From Kosakonia sp. SMBL-WEM22 (lineage in GTDB: Bacteria; Pseudomonadota; Gammaproteobacteria; Enterobacterales; Enterobacteriaceae), in the NCBI RefSeq assembly GCF_014490785.1, contig NZ_CP051488.1:3224001-3288000 (forward strand): 64,000 nt of DNA, in the 5' to 3' direction. Under the pieces are notes generated by a model that saw only the letters and a list, made by a program, of their open reading frames with translations, was not told the origin of the DNA and made no database searches. Below are positions 17,361-27,296 of the stretch, one piece after another (position 1 is the stretch's first letter; each line of letters starts with the position of its first letter). The position numbers were made by a program, and so were the translations under genes.

Positions 17361-18291
17361 CAGCCGCCTCCCCGCGTAACAGATCGCGAAAATGGAGGCT
17401 GCCGCAGGGCTGCCCGTTAGCATCCTGCACCGGCAGCACCTCGCTGCGCTGGGCGACAAAGGCAGAGAGCGCCTCGCGCAGGCTCATCTGCGCCTGCAAC
17501 GGCTGTCCGTGGCTGACCGGTTCGTCGCGCAGATAGTCGCTCACCTGGCGCAGGGAGAGCAGGCGCACGCCCAGCTCGCTGCGGCCAAAAAACTCACGCA
17601 CAAAATCACTCTGCGGCGCGGTCAGCATCTCCAGCGGCGTCCCCTGCTGCACCACGTTGCCGCCATCCATCAGAACCAGATGATCGGCTAACTGCAACGC
17701 CTCATCAATATCGTGGGTCACCAGCACAATGGTGCGCCCGAGCAGGCGGTGAATGCGTACCATCTCCTGCTGCAGGGCGCTGCGGGTAACCGGGTCGAGC
17801 GCGCCAAAAGGTTCATCCATCAACAGCACTTCCGGGTCGGCGGCCAGCGCGCGAGCAACGCCGACACGCTGCTGCTGCCCGCCGGAGAGTTGGTGTGGAA
17901 AGCGATCGCGCAGCCCCGGCTCCAGCCCGAGCAGCGCCATCAGCTCATCCACCCGCGCGTCGCGCTTGCCGCGTGACCATTTTTGCAGTTGCAGCACGGT
18001 GGCGATGTTTTGCGCCACCGTCCAGTGGGGAAAGAGCCCAATCGACTGAATGGCGTAGCCCATGCGGCGGCGCAGTTCAAGCACCGGTAGGCTGCGGATC
18101 TCCTCTCCGGCAAAGGTGATGGCCCCCTCATCATGTTCGACAAGGCGGTTAATCATCTTCAGGGTGGTCGATTTTCCCGAGCCGGAGGTACCAATGAGTA
18201 CCGAAAAGGCACCGCTTTTCATCTGCAAATTGAGCTGATTTACCGCTCGCTGCCCGGCAAAATTTTTGGAAACGTTGTGAAATTCAATCAT
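17344..18291 (-). CDS. yehX: OsmF system ABC ATPase YehX
   Basis: ATP-hydrolysing subunit of the same importer. 315 aa. Seen: Walker A GTSGSGKST near residue 34, signature LSGGQQQR, Walker B VLLMDEP, switch His in LVTHDIDEA, and a short C-terminal CBS-like region. The start overlaps the yehY end by 8 nt and the stop overlaps the yehW start, so yehY-X-W are translationally coupled. Confidence 0.94.
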   Translation of the reverse strand: MIEFHNVSKNFAGQRAVNQLNLQMKSGAFSVLIGTSGSGKSTTLKMINRLVEHDEGAITFAGEEIRSLPVLELRRRMGYAIQSIGLFPHWTVAQNIATVLQLQKWSRGKRDARVDELMALLGLEPGLRDRFPHQLSGGQQQRVGVARALAADPEVLLMDEPFGALDPVTRSALQQEMVRIHRLLGRTIVLVTHDIDEALQLADHLVLMDGGNVVQQGTPLEMLTAPQSDFVREFFGRSELGVRLLSLRQVSDYLRDEPVSHGQPLQAQMSLREALSAFVAQRSEVLPVQDANGQPCGSLHFRDLLRGEAAGENIA

Positions 18292-19438
18292 GGTGTTTTA
18301 CCTTCAACAGCGCGAGGGCAAGGCCAAAAAGTGCGTCAATCGCCACCGCCAGGCCAATAACCGGGATCACTCCGAGCAGCACTAAATCCAGCGCGCTGCT
18401 GAGTAGCCCCTGGAAGACCAGCGCGCCAAAGCCGCCTGCGCCAATCAGTGCGGCGATCACCGCCATGCCGACCGTCTGAACCGCCACCACCCGCAGGCTG
18501 CGCAGTAACAGCGGTAGCGCCAGCGGGATCCGCACCTGCCAGAAGCGCTGCGCCGCACTCATCCCCATCGCCTGCGCGCTCTCCAGCACATCGGCGGAGA
18601 CCTCGTTCAGCCCGGCAACCACGCCGCGTACCAGCGGTAACAGGGCATAGAGAATAAGCGCAATCAGTGCTGGCGTGATGCCGGTACCGGCAATACCTAA
18701 TGAGGCGAGGAACGGAAAGTGCTGCGCCAGCCCGGCAAGCGGCGCGATCAGCAGGCCAAACAGCGCCACCGAGGGGATGGTCTGAATAATGTTGAGGGCG
18801 GTGAAGACCGGCCCCTGCCGCGCCGGATGGCGATAACACCACAGCCCGAGCGCGAAACCGATGGCTAATGCCGGGAGCAGCGTGCCGAACAGCAAGGTTA
18901 AGTGCTGCGCCAGCGCGTCATCAAACACCTCCTGGCGGTTGCGGTACTCATGCAGCAGCGAGAGGTTATCCAGCTCGCCGCTAAGCAGCAGCCAGAGCGG
19001 CAACAGCCAAATCTGCACATGCAGCAGCCAGCGCCACACCGGGTGAGCAACAAGGCGGCGAATGGCATCGCTACAGGCGAGCAGGCTGAGCGCCAACCAT
19101 AGCCATAAGCCGCTGCCGGGCGAGGTGCGCGCCAGCGCACTGCCGCTCTGCGCCAGATCCGTTGCTGCGCGGCCTGCGCTCCACACCAGCAGGCAGAAGA
19201 GAAGCTCCGCTAGCAGCAGCGTTGCCGCCTGCGCACTGCGCCCCGGCACAAAGCAGAGGATCAGCAGAAGCGCGGGCGCAAGCAGCCACAGGCCGCTGAA
19301 GAGCTGCCACAGCGCGCGCCCCTCGCCGGAAACCAGTCGGTTTGGCGCATAGTTGATAAACGGCAGCCACGCCGCCAGCCCTCCCAGCACAACCAGCAGC
19401 AATAGCACGCGGTTGTGGCAGCGTTTCGATCCCTCCAT
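18284..19438 (-). CDS. yehY: OsmF system ABC permease YehY
   Basis: Second permease, 384 aa, larger than YehW because of an N-terminal extension with four or more helices before the transport domain. The latter has QTIPSVALFGLL and the loop DVLESAQAMGMS. ATG at 19438 is preceded by TAAGGCG, 6 bp after the osmF stop; a GTG one codon earlier is possible. E. coli YehY is 385 aa. Same operon as osmF. Confidence 0.93.
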   Translation of the reverse strand: MEGSKRCHNRVLLLLVVLGGLAAWLPFINYAPNRLVSGEGRALWQLFSGLWLLAPALLLILCFVPGRSAQAATLLLAELLFCLLVWSAGRAATDLAQSGSALARTSPGSGLWLWLALSLLACSDAIRRLVAHPVWRWLLHVQIWLLPLWLLLSGELDNLSLLHEYRNRQEVFDDALAQHLTLLFGTLLPALAIGFALGLWCYRHPARQGPVFTALNIIQTIPSVALFGLLIAPLAGLAQHFPFLASLGIAGTGITPALIALILYALLPLVRGVVAGLNEVSADVLESAQAMGMSAAQRFWQVRIPLALPLLLRSLRVVAVQTVGMAVIAALIGAGGFGALVFQGLLSSALDLVLLGVIPVIGLAVAIDALFGLALALLKVKHHD

Positions 19439-19444
19439 CACGCC

Positions 19445-20362
19445 TTATTTCACCAGGCCTTTTTCTTTCAGGTAGTCTGCCGCGACTTTCTTCGCATCCA
19501 GCCCCTCTACCGCAATGCTGGCATTCAGCTTCTGCAGGGTCTTCTCATCAAGGCTGGCAAAGACCGGCTTCAGCCAGCTATCCAGCTCGGGGTAGGCTTT
19601 GAGCACCGCTTCACGCACTACTGGCGTCGGGGCGTAGATTGGCTGTACGCCTTTCGGATCGCTTAATGTCTGCAAGCCGAGCGCCGCCACCGGGCCATCG
19701 GTACCGTAGGCCATCGCGGCATTAACGCCGGAGGTTTGCTGTGCCGCCGCTTTGATCGTCACCGCCGTATCACCACCGGCCAGCGACAGCAGCTGATCCT
19801 GCTTCAGATCGAAGCCGTAGGCTTTTTCAAAGGCAGGCAGCGCATCAGCACGCTCAATAAACTCCGCCGAAGCGGCCAGTTTGAACTCGCCGCCCGCTTT
19901 CAGGTAGCGGCTGAGATCGTCGAGAGAGGTGAGTTTGTTCTTCTGCGCCAAATCCTGACGCACAGCGATAGTCCAGGTGTTATTGGCCGGTGCTGGTGTC
20001 AGCCAGATAAGCTTGTTCTTCTCAGCGTCGAGCTTTTTCACCTTCTCGTAGCCCTGCTGCGCGTTTTTCCATGCCGGATCGTTCTCCTCTTTAAAGAAGA
20101 AGGCGCCGTTGCCGGTGTACTCCGGGTAGATATCCAGCTCGCCAGAAGTAATCGCGCCACGCACCACCGGCGTGGTGCCGAGTTGCACTTTATTGACGGT
20201 TTTTACGCCGTGGCTCTCCAGCACCTGCAAAATAATATTGCCAAGCAGCGCCCCTTCAGTATCGATTTTCGATCCCACTTTGATTGGTTCTGCGGCCTGC
20301 AACGGTAAGCTTACGGCGGCCATTAGCGCCACTGAGCAGGCAAGTTTTCGGCTGAGTGTCAT
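19445..20362 (-). CDS. osmF: Periplasmic betaine-type binding protein OsmF (YehZ)
   Basis: Receptor of the YehYXW importer, 305 aa. Seen: signal peptide ending PLQAAE, an OpuAC-type ligand domain with KIDTEGALLGNIILQ and DIYPEYTGNG, and aromatic residues expected for a betaine cage. In E. coli the operon is RpoS- and osmotically induced and the ligand affinity is low. It is the first gene; the 100-bp spacer to the bglX terminator must hold the promoter, whose -10 I could not define. Confidence 0.95.
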   Translation of the reverse strand: MTLSRKLACSVALMAAVSLPLQAAEPIKVGSKIDTEGALLGNIILQVLESHGVKTVNKVQLGTTPVVRGAITSGELDIYPEYTGNGAFFFKEENDPAWKNAQQGYEKVKKLDAEKNKLIWLTPAPANNTWTIAVRQDLAQKNKLTSLDDLSRYLKAGGEFKLAASAEFIERADALPAFEKAYGFDLKQDQLLSLAGGDTAVTIKAAAQQTSGVNAAMAYGTDGPVAALGLQTLSDPKGVQPIYAPTPVVREAVLKAYPELDSWLKPVFASLDEKTLQKLNASIAVEGLDAKKVAADYLKEKGLVK

Positions 20363-20467
20363 GGTTTATCCCTCATTTTTTTACTGCCTTTATCAGCAGC
20401 TTGAGAAAAAAGCGTAGCTGAAAAATAGCGACGCGAAGGTGAAGTGGTGCGAAACGGTAGTGCGGAT

Positions 20468-20493
20468 AATAAAAAAGGCCGGTTGCCCGGCCT
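20468..20493 (-). terminator. bglX terminator
   Basis: On the minus strand, 10 bp after the bglX stop: a 7-bp stem AGGCCGG with a 4-base loop, followed by six U. Typical rho-independent terminator. Confidence 0.88.
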
Positions 20494-20502
20494 GATGAGT
20501 GG

Positions 20503-22800
20503 TTACTTTAATTCAAATTCGCCCTGGTTGACGCGGGCGGAGTCGACACCGATGAAGACGTTGAACTTGCCCGGCTCGGCGTCGTACTTCATGCGCTGGT
20601 TCCAGAACTTAAGCGCGTCGACATCGATCGGGAAGCTGACGGTCTGCGTCTCGCCCGGTTTCAGGTTGACCTTCTTAAAGCCGCGCAGCTGTTTCACCGG
20701 GCGGCTCATCGAAGCGGTAACATCCTGCACATACATCTGGATCACCGTTGCCCCTTCGCGCTTGCCGGTGTTGGTCACCTCAACGCTTGCATCCACGCTG
20801 CCACCGCGGGACAGGGTCGGCGCAGACATCTTCACATCCGACACGTTAAAGGTGGTGTAACTCAGACCATAGCCAAAGGGATAGAGCGGGCCGTTGGCTT
20901 CATCAAAGTAGCGAGAGGTGTATTTGTTCGGGTTATCGGCGTTATAAGGGCGGCCGGTGTTCAGGTGGCTGTAGTAGACCGGGATCTGCCCCACGGAGCG
21001 CGGGAAGGACATCGGCAGCTTGCCTGAGGGGTTGTAGTCGCCAAACAGTACATCGGCGATGGCATTGCCGCCTTCGGTACCGGCAAACCAGGTCTCAAGG
21101 ATGGCGTCAGCCTGCTGATCCTCTTTCACCAGCGCCAGCGGACGTCCGTTCATCAGCACCAGCACCAGCGGCTTGCCGGTCGCTTTCAGGGCGGTAATCA
21201 GATCGCGCTGGCTCTGCGGAATGGTGATATCGGTGCGGCTGGAGGCTTCGTGCGCCATCCCCTGCGCTTCACCCACGACGGCCACTACGACGTCAGATTT
21301 TTTCGCTGCGGCCACTGCTTCATCGATCATCGTCTGCGGAGAGCGGGGATCGACTACCACTGCCGGTTCGTAGAGATTAAGGAAATCAACGATGCCTTTA
21401 TCGTTGGTGATATTCGCCCCTTTGGCGTAGATCACCTGGCCTTTGTCCTTCAGCGCGTCGCGAATACCGGTCAGCACGGTGACCGACTGATCGGCCACCC
21501 CGGCGGCAGACCAGCTACCCATGGAGTCGCGCTTGCTGTCCGCCAGCGGCCCAATTACCGCCACGGTGCCCGATTTTTTCAGCGGCAATGTTTCGAGACG
21601 GTTTTTCAGCAGCACCATACTTTCGCGCGCCACTTCCCGCGCCTCTTTACGGTGCAGGCGGCTTTCAGCGTTGGTGTCCTGCGGGTCGCTCTCTTTCGGC
21701 CCTAAGTGGCTGTAGGGATCGTTAAACAGCCCCATATCATATTTGACGTTCAGCACATGGCGCGTGGCATCATCCAGCTCCGCCATCGTCACTTTGCCGG
21801 ACTTGATCAGCCCCGGCAGGTATTTGCTGTAGTACTCGTCGCTCATGCTCATGTTGATGCCGGACTTCAGCGCCACGCGCACGGCATCTTCCGGATCGGC
21901 GGCGGTGCCGTGTTTGATCAGCTCCTTAATGGCGCCGTGATCGGAAATGGTGATGCCCTTAAAGCCCCACTCATCGCGCAGCAGATCTTTAAGCAGCCAG
22001 GAATCTGATGAAGCGGGCGTGCCGTTCAACGAGTTAAGCGCCACCATCACCCCGCCACTGCCGGCGTCGAGTGCGGCTTTGTAGGGCGGCATATAGTCGT
22101 TGAACAGGCGCTGCGGGCTCATGTCGACGGTGTTGTACTCTTTACCCCCCTCCACTGCGCCATAAGCGGCGAAGTGTTTGACGCTGGTCATCACCGAGTA
22201 GCGATCCGCCGGGCTTTTGCCCTGCATCGCTTCGACCATGGTGCGGCCCATTTCAGCGGTCAAAAAGGTATCTTCCCCGAAGCCTTCCGAGCCACGGCCC
22301 CAGCGCGGATCGCGCGAGACGTCGACCATCGGTGCCCAGGTCATATTCAGGCCATCATCGGCAGCTTCATAGGCAGAGACGCGCCCGACGGTTTTCACCG
22401 CGTCGAGGTTAAAGCTGGAGGCAAGTCCAAGGCTGATAGGGAAAACGGTGCGCTGCCCGTGCACCACATCGTAGGCAAAGAAGAGAGGAATTTTCAGGCG
22501 GCTAAGCTGCATCGCCTGATCCTGCATGGCACGAATGTCCTGGCGGGTGACGGTGTTGAAAATAGCCCCGACCTGGCTTGCCTTAATCATCTCGCGGATC
22601 GCCTCTTTCGGGTTATCCGGCCCGACGCTTATCAGGCGCAGCTGGCCTATTTTCTCATCCACGGTCATCTTTTTAAGCAGGTCAGTGACAAAGGCGTCCC
22701 TGGCTTGCGGCGTCAAAGGATGGTTAGCAATCATCTCTTCGGCCAGCGCGGGTTGCAGCGCAAGGCTCACAGCGACACCTACAGAACATAGCCATTTCAT
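20503..22800 (-). CDS. bglX: Periplasmic beta-glucosidase BglX (GH3)
   Basis: Exo-acting beta-glucosidase of the periplasm, 765 aa, the E. coli length. Seen: signal peptide ending LQPALAE, a GH3 N-terminal barrel with SVKHFAAYG and nucleophile Asp in ITISDHGAIKE (near residue 287), a GH3 C-terminal domain with VAVVGEAQGMAHE, and a fibronectin-III-like end with PVKQLRGFKKV. Divergent from dld; terminator directly downstream. With the bgl operon at 31-38 kb it gives two separate routes for beta-glucosides. Confidence 0.96.
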   Translation of the reverse strand: MKWLCSVGVAVSLALQPALAEEMIANHPLTPQARDAFVTDLLKKMTVDEKIGQLRLISVGPDNPKEAIREMIKASQVGAIFNTVTRQDIRAMQDQAMQLSRLKIPLFFAYDVVHGQRTVFPISLGLASSFNLDAVKTVGRVSAYEAADDGLNMTWAPMVDVSRDPRWGRGSEGFGEDTFLTAEMGRTMVEAMQGKSPADRYSVMTSVKHFAAYGAVEGGKEYNTVDMSPQRLFNDYMPPYKAALDAGSGGVMVALNSLNGTPASSDSWLLKDLLRDEWGFKGITISDHGAIKELIKHGTAADPEDAVRVALKSGINMSMSDEYYSKYLPGLIKSGKVTMAELDDATRHVLNVKYDMGLFNDPYSHLGPKESDPQDTNAESRLHRKEAREVARESMVLLKNRLETLPLKKSGTVAVIGPLADSKRDSMGSWSAAGVADQSVTVLTGIRDALKDKGQVIYAKGANITNDKGIVDFLNLYEPAVVVDPRSPQTMIDEAVAAAKKSDVVVAVVGEAQGMAHEASSRTDITIPQSQRDLITALKATGKPLVLVLMNGRPLALVKEDQQADAILETWFAGTEGGNAIADVLFGDYNPSGKLPMSFPRSVGQIPVYYSHLNTGRPYNADNPNKYTSRYFDEANGPLYPFGYGLSYTTFNVSDVKMSAPTLSRGGSVDASVEVTNTGKREGATVIQMYVQDVTASMSRPVKQLRGFKKVNLKPGETQTVSFPIDVDALKFWNQRMKYDAEPGKFNVFIGVDSARVNQGEFELK

Positions 22801-23043
22801 GTCGTTTACTCTCTTGTATTTTCAGCAAAAACCGCGGTAACGGGCCGCGGAAAAACGCAGTGTGCCATAATCCTGGCACGTCTTGCAGCGCCAGGCTCTG
22901 ATTTTTATGTTAATTCGCTCCCCTTCGGGCATCCTCTGGAGCTAACATTAGTAACGAAATATTCACAATATCATTCACGCAGCCTGCAACCGGCGTGAAG
23001 CAGAGCATCCTTTTTATTCATGCTTCGCCACAAGGAGTGGATC

Positions 23044-24780
23044 GTGACCCAGTCAAATAACACTTTCATTAACGAACTCAAACGATTAGTAGGTGCTTCT
23101 CACCTGCTTACCGAGCCGGCCAAAACCGCCCGCTACCGTAAAGGTTTCCGCTCTGGCCAGGGCGATGCGCTGGCGGTGGTCTTTCCCGGCACGCTGGTTG
23201 AATTATGGCGCGTTCTCAACGCCTGCGTGATTGCCGACAAAATTATTCTCATGCAGGCGGCAAATACCGGCCTGACGGAAGGCTCGACGCCGAACGGCAA
23301 TGATTACGACCGCGATATCGTGATTATCAGCACTCTGCGCCTCGACAAACTGCACCTGCTGGATAACGGAGAGCAAGTGCTGGCTTACCCGGGCACCACG
23401 CTCTACTCGCTGGAAAAAGCCCTCAAACCACTGGGACGCGAGCCGCACTCGGTGATTGGCTCCTCCTGCATCGGCGCGTCGGTGATTGGCGGTATCTGTA
23501 ATAACTCCGGCGGATCGCTGGTGCAGCGCGGCCCGGCTTACACCGAGATGTCGCTGTTTGCGCGCATTGACGATCAGGGACGCCTGCAACTGGTCAATCA
23601 CCTCGGCATCAAGCTTGGCGAAACGCCGGAGCAGATCCTCGGCAAGCTGGATGATGATCGTATCAACCCGAGCGATGTGCTTCACGACCAGCGCCACGGG
23701 CACGATCATGATTACATCAACCGCGTGCGTGATGTTGAAGCTGAAACCCCGGCGCGCTACAACGCCGACCCCGATCGCCTGTTCGAATCCTCCGGCTGTG
23801 CGGGCAAGCTGGCGGTATTTGCCGTGCGTCTCGACACCTTCCCGGCCGAAGCGCGCCAGCAGGTGTTCTATATCGGCACCAACCAGACTGCGGTGTTAAC
23901 GGAGATCCGCCGCCATATTCTGGCTAATTTCGACCATCTGCCGGTTGCCGGGGAGTATATGCACCGCGATATTTACGATATCGCCGAGCGCTACGGCAAA
24001 GACACCTTCCTGATGATCGACAAGCTCGGCACCGACAAGATGCCGCTCTTTTTCAATATCAAAGGGCGCACCGACGCGCTGCTCGATAAAGCGACGGTGT
24101 TTAAGCCGCACTTTATCGACCGCTCATTGCAAAAAATCAGTGGTCTCTTCCCCTCGCACCTCCCCTCGCGCATGAAGGCGTGGCGCGATAAGTATGAGCA
24201 CCATCTACTGCTAAAAATGTCCGGCGGCGGTATTGATGAGGCGCAGAACTGGCTGAAGGCCTTTTTCACTGACGCCGAAGGGGACTTTTTTGTCTGTACG
24301 CCGGAAGAAGGGAGCAAAGCGTTTCTGCACCGTTTTGCCGCCGCCGGGGCCGCGATCCGCTACCAGGCGGTGCATGCCGACGAGGTGGAGGATATTCTGG
24401 CGCTCGACATCGCACTGCGCCGCAACGACACCGAATGGTTTGAGCACTTGCCGCCCGAGATTGATAGCCAGCTGGTGCATAAGCTCTATTACGGCCACTT
24501 TATGTGCCACGTTTTCCATCAGGATTACATCGTTAAAAAAGGCGTTGATGTGCATGCCCTGAAGGAGCAGATGCTGGCCTTGCTGGCGCAACGTGGCGCG
24601 CAATACCCCGCCGAGCATAACGTCGGTCATCTCTATGAAGCCCCGCAGGCGCTGAAACGTTTTTATCGGGAAAATGATCCGACTAACAGCATGAACCCCG
24701 GTATTGGTAAGACGAGTAAGCGCAAATTCTGGCAAGAGAGCGCTCAGGCAGAGCATCCCGCGGATCCGGCGATAAAGTAG
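23044..24780 (+). CDS. dld: Quinone-dependent D-lactate dehydrogenase
   Basis: Peripheral inner-membrane flavoenzyme that oxidises D-lactate to pyruvate and passes electrons to the quinone pool. The GTG at 23044 has AAGGAG six bases upstream and gives 578 aa; a longer frame from 23020 lacks a ribosome site. Seen: FAD-binding PCMH region with LMQAANTGLTEGSTPNG and SVIGGICNNSGG, the membrane-binding domain, and the C-terminal NSMNPGIGKTSKRK. Divergent from bglX. Confidence 0.96.
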   Translation: MTQSNNTFINELKRLVGASHLLTEPAKTARYRKGFRSGQGDALAVVFPGTLVELWRVLNACVIADKIILMQAANTGLTEGSTPNGNDYDRDIVIISTLRLDKLHLLDNGEQVLAYPGTTLYSLEKALKPLGREPHSVIGSSCIGASVIGGICNNSGGSLVQRGPAYTEMSLFARIDDQGRLQLVNHLGIKLGETPEQILGKLDDDRINPSDVLHDQRHGHDHDYINRVRDVEAETPARYNADPDRLFESSGCAGKLAVFAVRLDTFPAEARQQVFYIGTNQTAVLTEIRRHILANFDHLPVAGEYMHRDIYDIAERYGKDTFLMIDKLGTDKMPLFFNIKGRTDALLDKATVFKPHFIDRSLQKISGLFPSHLPSRMKAWRDKYEHHLLLKMSGGGIDEAQNWLKAFFTDAEGDFFVCTPEEGSKAFLHRFAAAGAAIRYQAVHADEVEDILALDIALRRNDTEWFEHLPPEIDSQLVHKLYYGHFMCHVFHQDYIVKKGVDVHALKEQMLALLAQRGAQYPAEHNVGHLYEAPQALKRFYRENDPTNSMNPGIGKTSKRKFWQESAQAEHPADPAIK

Positions 24781-24879
24781 CCCCTCGCCGTTTTGTGCTG
24801 CGCGCGCCTTTCGTAATAGAGTAGCGACAGCGCCAGAGAACCTTCTCTCTGGCGCGTTGCGTTGAAAGGAGCGCGCCCG

Positions 24880-25434
24880 ATGTCAGCTGTTGATATTCTC
24901 TCTGGTCCTGCGGTCGAGGTGCGCGATGCCCGCCCCGACGATGTACACGCTATTGCCTCCCTCTACGCCTGGCATGTGCTCAATGGCCGCGCCTCGTTTG
25001 AAGAAGTGCCCCCCACGATTGATGAGATGCGCAGCCGGATGAGCAAGCTCGCCGCCGACCGTTTGCCATGGCTGGTGGCGCTCTTTCATGGCGTGATTGT
25101 CGGCTACTGCTATGCCGGTCTCTATCGCCCGCGCCCGGCCTATCGCTACACCCTTGAAGAGTCAATTTATGTTGATGCCAGCATGACCGGGCGTGGCATC
25201 GGCTCGGCGCTGCTCGGAGCGCTGATCACCCGCTGTGAAGAGGGGCCGTGGCGGCAGATGGTTGCGGTGATTGGCGATGGGCATAACAATGCCGGTTCGC
25301 TAAGGGTGCATAAGAAACATGGATTTGAAGTGGCCGGACAGCTGCGCAGCGTCGGCTATAAGCAGGGGGACTGGCGGGATACATTGATTATGCAGCGTCC
25401 ACTCAACGACGGTGACTGGACGCTGCCGGAGTAA
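24880..25434 (+). CDS. GNAT acetyltransferase, phosphinothricin-acetyltransferase-like
   Basis: A 184-residue acetyltransferase. ATG at 24880 has AAGGAG nine bases upstream. Seen: GRGIGSAL at residues 104-111 (acetyl-CoA loop), the PAT hallmark ASFEEVPPT near 40, ESIYVDA near 95, and NNAGSLRVHKKHGF, as in PAT/Bar and MnaT/YncA-type enzymes. Those act on phosphinothricin, methionine sulfoximine or sulfone. E. coli K-12 has no gene here between dld and pbpG. The stop abuts the pbpG stop with no spacer. Confidence 0.8.
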   Translation: MSAVDILSGPAVEVRDARPDDVHAIASLYAWHVLNGRASFEEVPPTIDEMRSRMSKLAADRLPWLVALFHGVIVGYCYAGLYRPRPAYRYTLEESIYVDASMTGRGIGSALLGALITRCEEGPWRQMVAVIGDGHNNAGSLRVHKKHGFEVAGQLRSVGYKQGDWRDTLIMQRPLNDGDWTLPE

Positions 25435-26385
25435 TTAATCGTTCTGCGCGGTCAATTCGCCCGCCGAGCCTGAGGGCATTTGCGCCATCTGCGCCGCTTT
25501 CTGGCGCTTGTAGCTTAGCGCAGCAGCGGGCACCGGCTGGGCTTTTCCGGTCTCAATCCAGGTGCGTAAGCGGCTGGCATCGGCAAAGTGGGTATATTTG
25601 CCAAAGGCATCCATCACCACCAGCGCCACCGGTTTGTTGCCAATCAGCGTGCGCATCACCAGGCAGTGGCCCGCAGCGTTGGTAAAGCCGGTTTTCGTCA
25701 GCTGAATATTCCAGTTATCGCGGTAGACCAGATGGTTGGTGTTGCGAAACGGCAGCGTATAGGCCGGATTGGCAAAGGTCGCCATCTCTTCGCGCGTGGT
25801 GCTCAGCTGGCCAATCAGCGGGTACTGTTTGGTGGCGATCAGCAGCTTGCTTAAATCCCGGGCGGTGGAGACGTTCTGGATCGACAAGCCGGTCGGCTCA
25901 ACGTAGCGGGTGTGGGTCATGCCCAGCGCACGCGCTTTGGCGTTCATCGCGGCGATAAAGGCTTTATAGCCGCCTGGGTAGTGGTGCGCGAGGCTTGCGG
26001 CGGCGCGGTTTTCCGATGACATCAGCGCCAGCAGCAACATATCTTTGCGGCTAATTTCACTATTCAGGCGCACGCGGGAGTAGATCCCTTTCATCTCTGG
26101 CGTCTGGCTAATATCAACTTTTAATTTTTCATCCAGCGGCAGGCGCGCATCCAGCACCACCATCGCAGTCATCAACTTGGTAATAGAGGCAATCGGGCGC
26201 ACCAAATCGGGGTGGCTTGAGTAGATCACCTTATTGGTTTGCAGATCGACAATCATCGCGCTGCCGGAGGCGATTTCCGGCTGTGCTGCGGCAACCGCAA
26301 CGGCTGTTTTTGCCTGCGCCAGTGGCGCGAAGGGCGCACTCAGTGCAAGGGCCAGGCTTAAAAGAGAGACTCGAAATTTCTGCAT
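25435..26385 (-). CDS. pbpG: D-alanyl-D-alanine endopeptidase PBP7
   Basis: Periplasmic serine endopeptidase that cuts DD-crosslinks in peptidoglycan. 316 aa. Seen: signal peptide ending LAQA, and the three penicillin-binding motifs SITK (67-70), SEN (124-126) and KTGF (231-234). Convergent with the GNAT gene; the two stop codons touch, so no terminator separates them. Confidence 0.95.
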   Translation of the reverse strand: MQKFRVSLLSLALALSAPFAPLAQAKTAVAVAAAQPEIASGSAMIVDLQTNKVIYSSHPDLVRPIASITKLMTAMVVLDARLPLDEKLKVDISQTPEMKGIYSRVRLNSEISRKDMLLLALMSSENRAAASLAHHYPGGYKAFIAAMNAKARALGMTHTRYVEPTGLSIQNVSTARDLSKLLIATKQYPLIGQLSTTREEMATFANPAYTLPFRNTNHLVYRDNWNIQLTKTGFTNAAGHCLVMRTLIGNKPVALVVMDAFGKYTHFADASRLRTWIETGKAQPVPAAALSYKRQKAAQMAQMPSGSAGELTAQND

Positions 26386-26519
26386 GGTGAGGCTTCTGAA
26401 AATTATTCACGCGCGCTATAACGCACACCGCTTCTGTTCATGAGAGTTATAACAGGGCTGGCTCTGGCATAATAGCCGCCGTGCAGGGTTGCCGCCAGAG
26501 AAGAATCGTTGCGAGAAAT

Positions 26520-26550
26520 TGCGTTGCCGGCATGGTGTGCCAGCAACGCA
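26520..26550 (-). terminator. Strong stem-loop after yohC, possible terminator
   Basis: A 13-bp stem (TGCGTTGCCGGCA / TGCCAGCAACGCA, one wobble) with a TGGTG loop, 6 bp after the yohC stop. Only three U follow in the minus direction, so it may act as a terminator or as a 3' stabiliser. Confidence 0.55.
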
Positions 26551-26556
26551 GGAGAG

Positions 26557-27144
26557 TTAAAACAGGCGGTAGCCGTAACCCCAGAGGATCACCGTTAGCG
26601 CCAGCAGGATCTCCAGCAGCAGCACACCGATGGCAAGCGTCGAACTGGAGAAGTTAAGCCCCTCTTCCTTGTTGATGTTCAGGAAGGTCGGAATGCCGAC
26701 ATAGAGCAGATAGCCGGTGTAGAAGAGCGCAACGGTGCCGACCAGCGCGCAGAGCCACACTAACGGATAGAGCGCGACAATGCCGCTGAGAAACAGCGGG
26801 GTTGCGATATAGCCTGCAAACACCATGCAACGCGCCAGCGACGGACGCTGCGGGTAGCTACGCGCCATCCACCAGATAACGCGCCCCATCACCGCGACGC
26901 CCGCCAGCATCAAGCCGTAAAACAGAATCGCCAGGTAGAAACCGGTGGATAACGACAGAGGTACGACGATGTTCTCGCCGAAGCTCCAGCCAAACTGTGT
27001 GGTACCAATAAAAGCACAGATTACGGGAATGGCCGCCATGATGAGCACATGGTGGGTGTAGTGGTGCGAAACGGTCTCGTTTTCGCGTTTGATCACCTGC
27101 ATTTCACGATCGGGATGGGACAGGAGTCCCCAGACATGGTTCAT
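26557..27144 (-). CDS. yohC: Inner membrane protein YohC (Yip1 family)
   Basis: 195 aa, same length as E. coli YohC. Begins MNHVWGLLSHPDREM, then five membrane helices (about 35-55, 70-95, 105-125, 130-155, 170-193). Yip1-domain proteins are of unknown role in bacteria. Single gene; a hairpin follows the stop. Confidence 0.92.
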   Translation of the reverse strand: MNHVWGLLSHPDREMQVIKRENETVSHHYTHHVLIMAAIPVICAFIGTTQFGWSFGENIVVPLSLSTGFYLAILFYGLMLAGVAVMGRVIWWMARSYPQRPSLARCMVFAGYIATPLFLSGIVALYPLVWLCALVGTVALFYTGYLLYVGIPTFLNINKEEGLNFSSSTLAIGVLLLEILLALTVILWGYGYRLF

Positions 27145-27296
27145 AACGCCCCCTCACTGAAAGCCCGAACATCGAGCTGTAAGTATACGTCACTTTTATG
27201 ATTATTTTTTGTACAGCAGAAAAAAGCCGAAATGATTGAACGCAGCGCAAAGCCGGATGCAGGTATATGCTTAAAGACGTTTTACTGGAGGATGTA

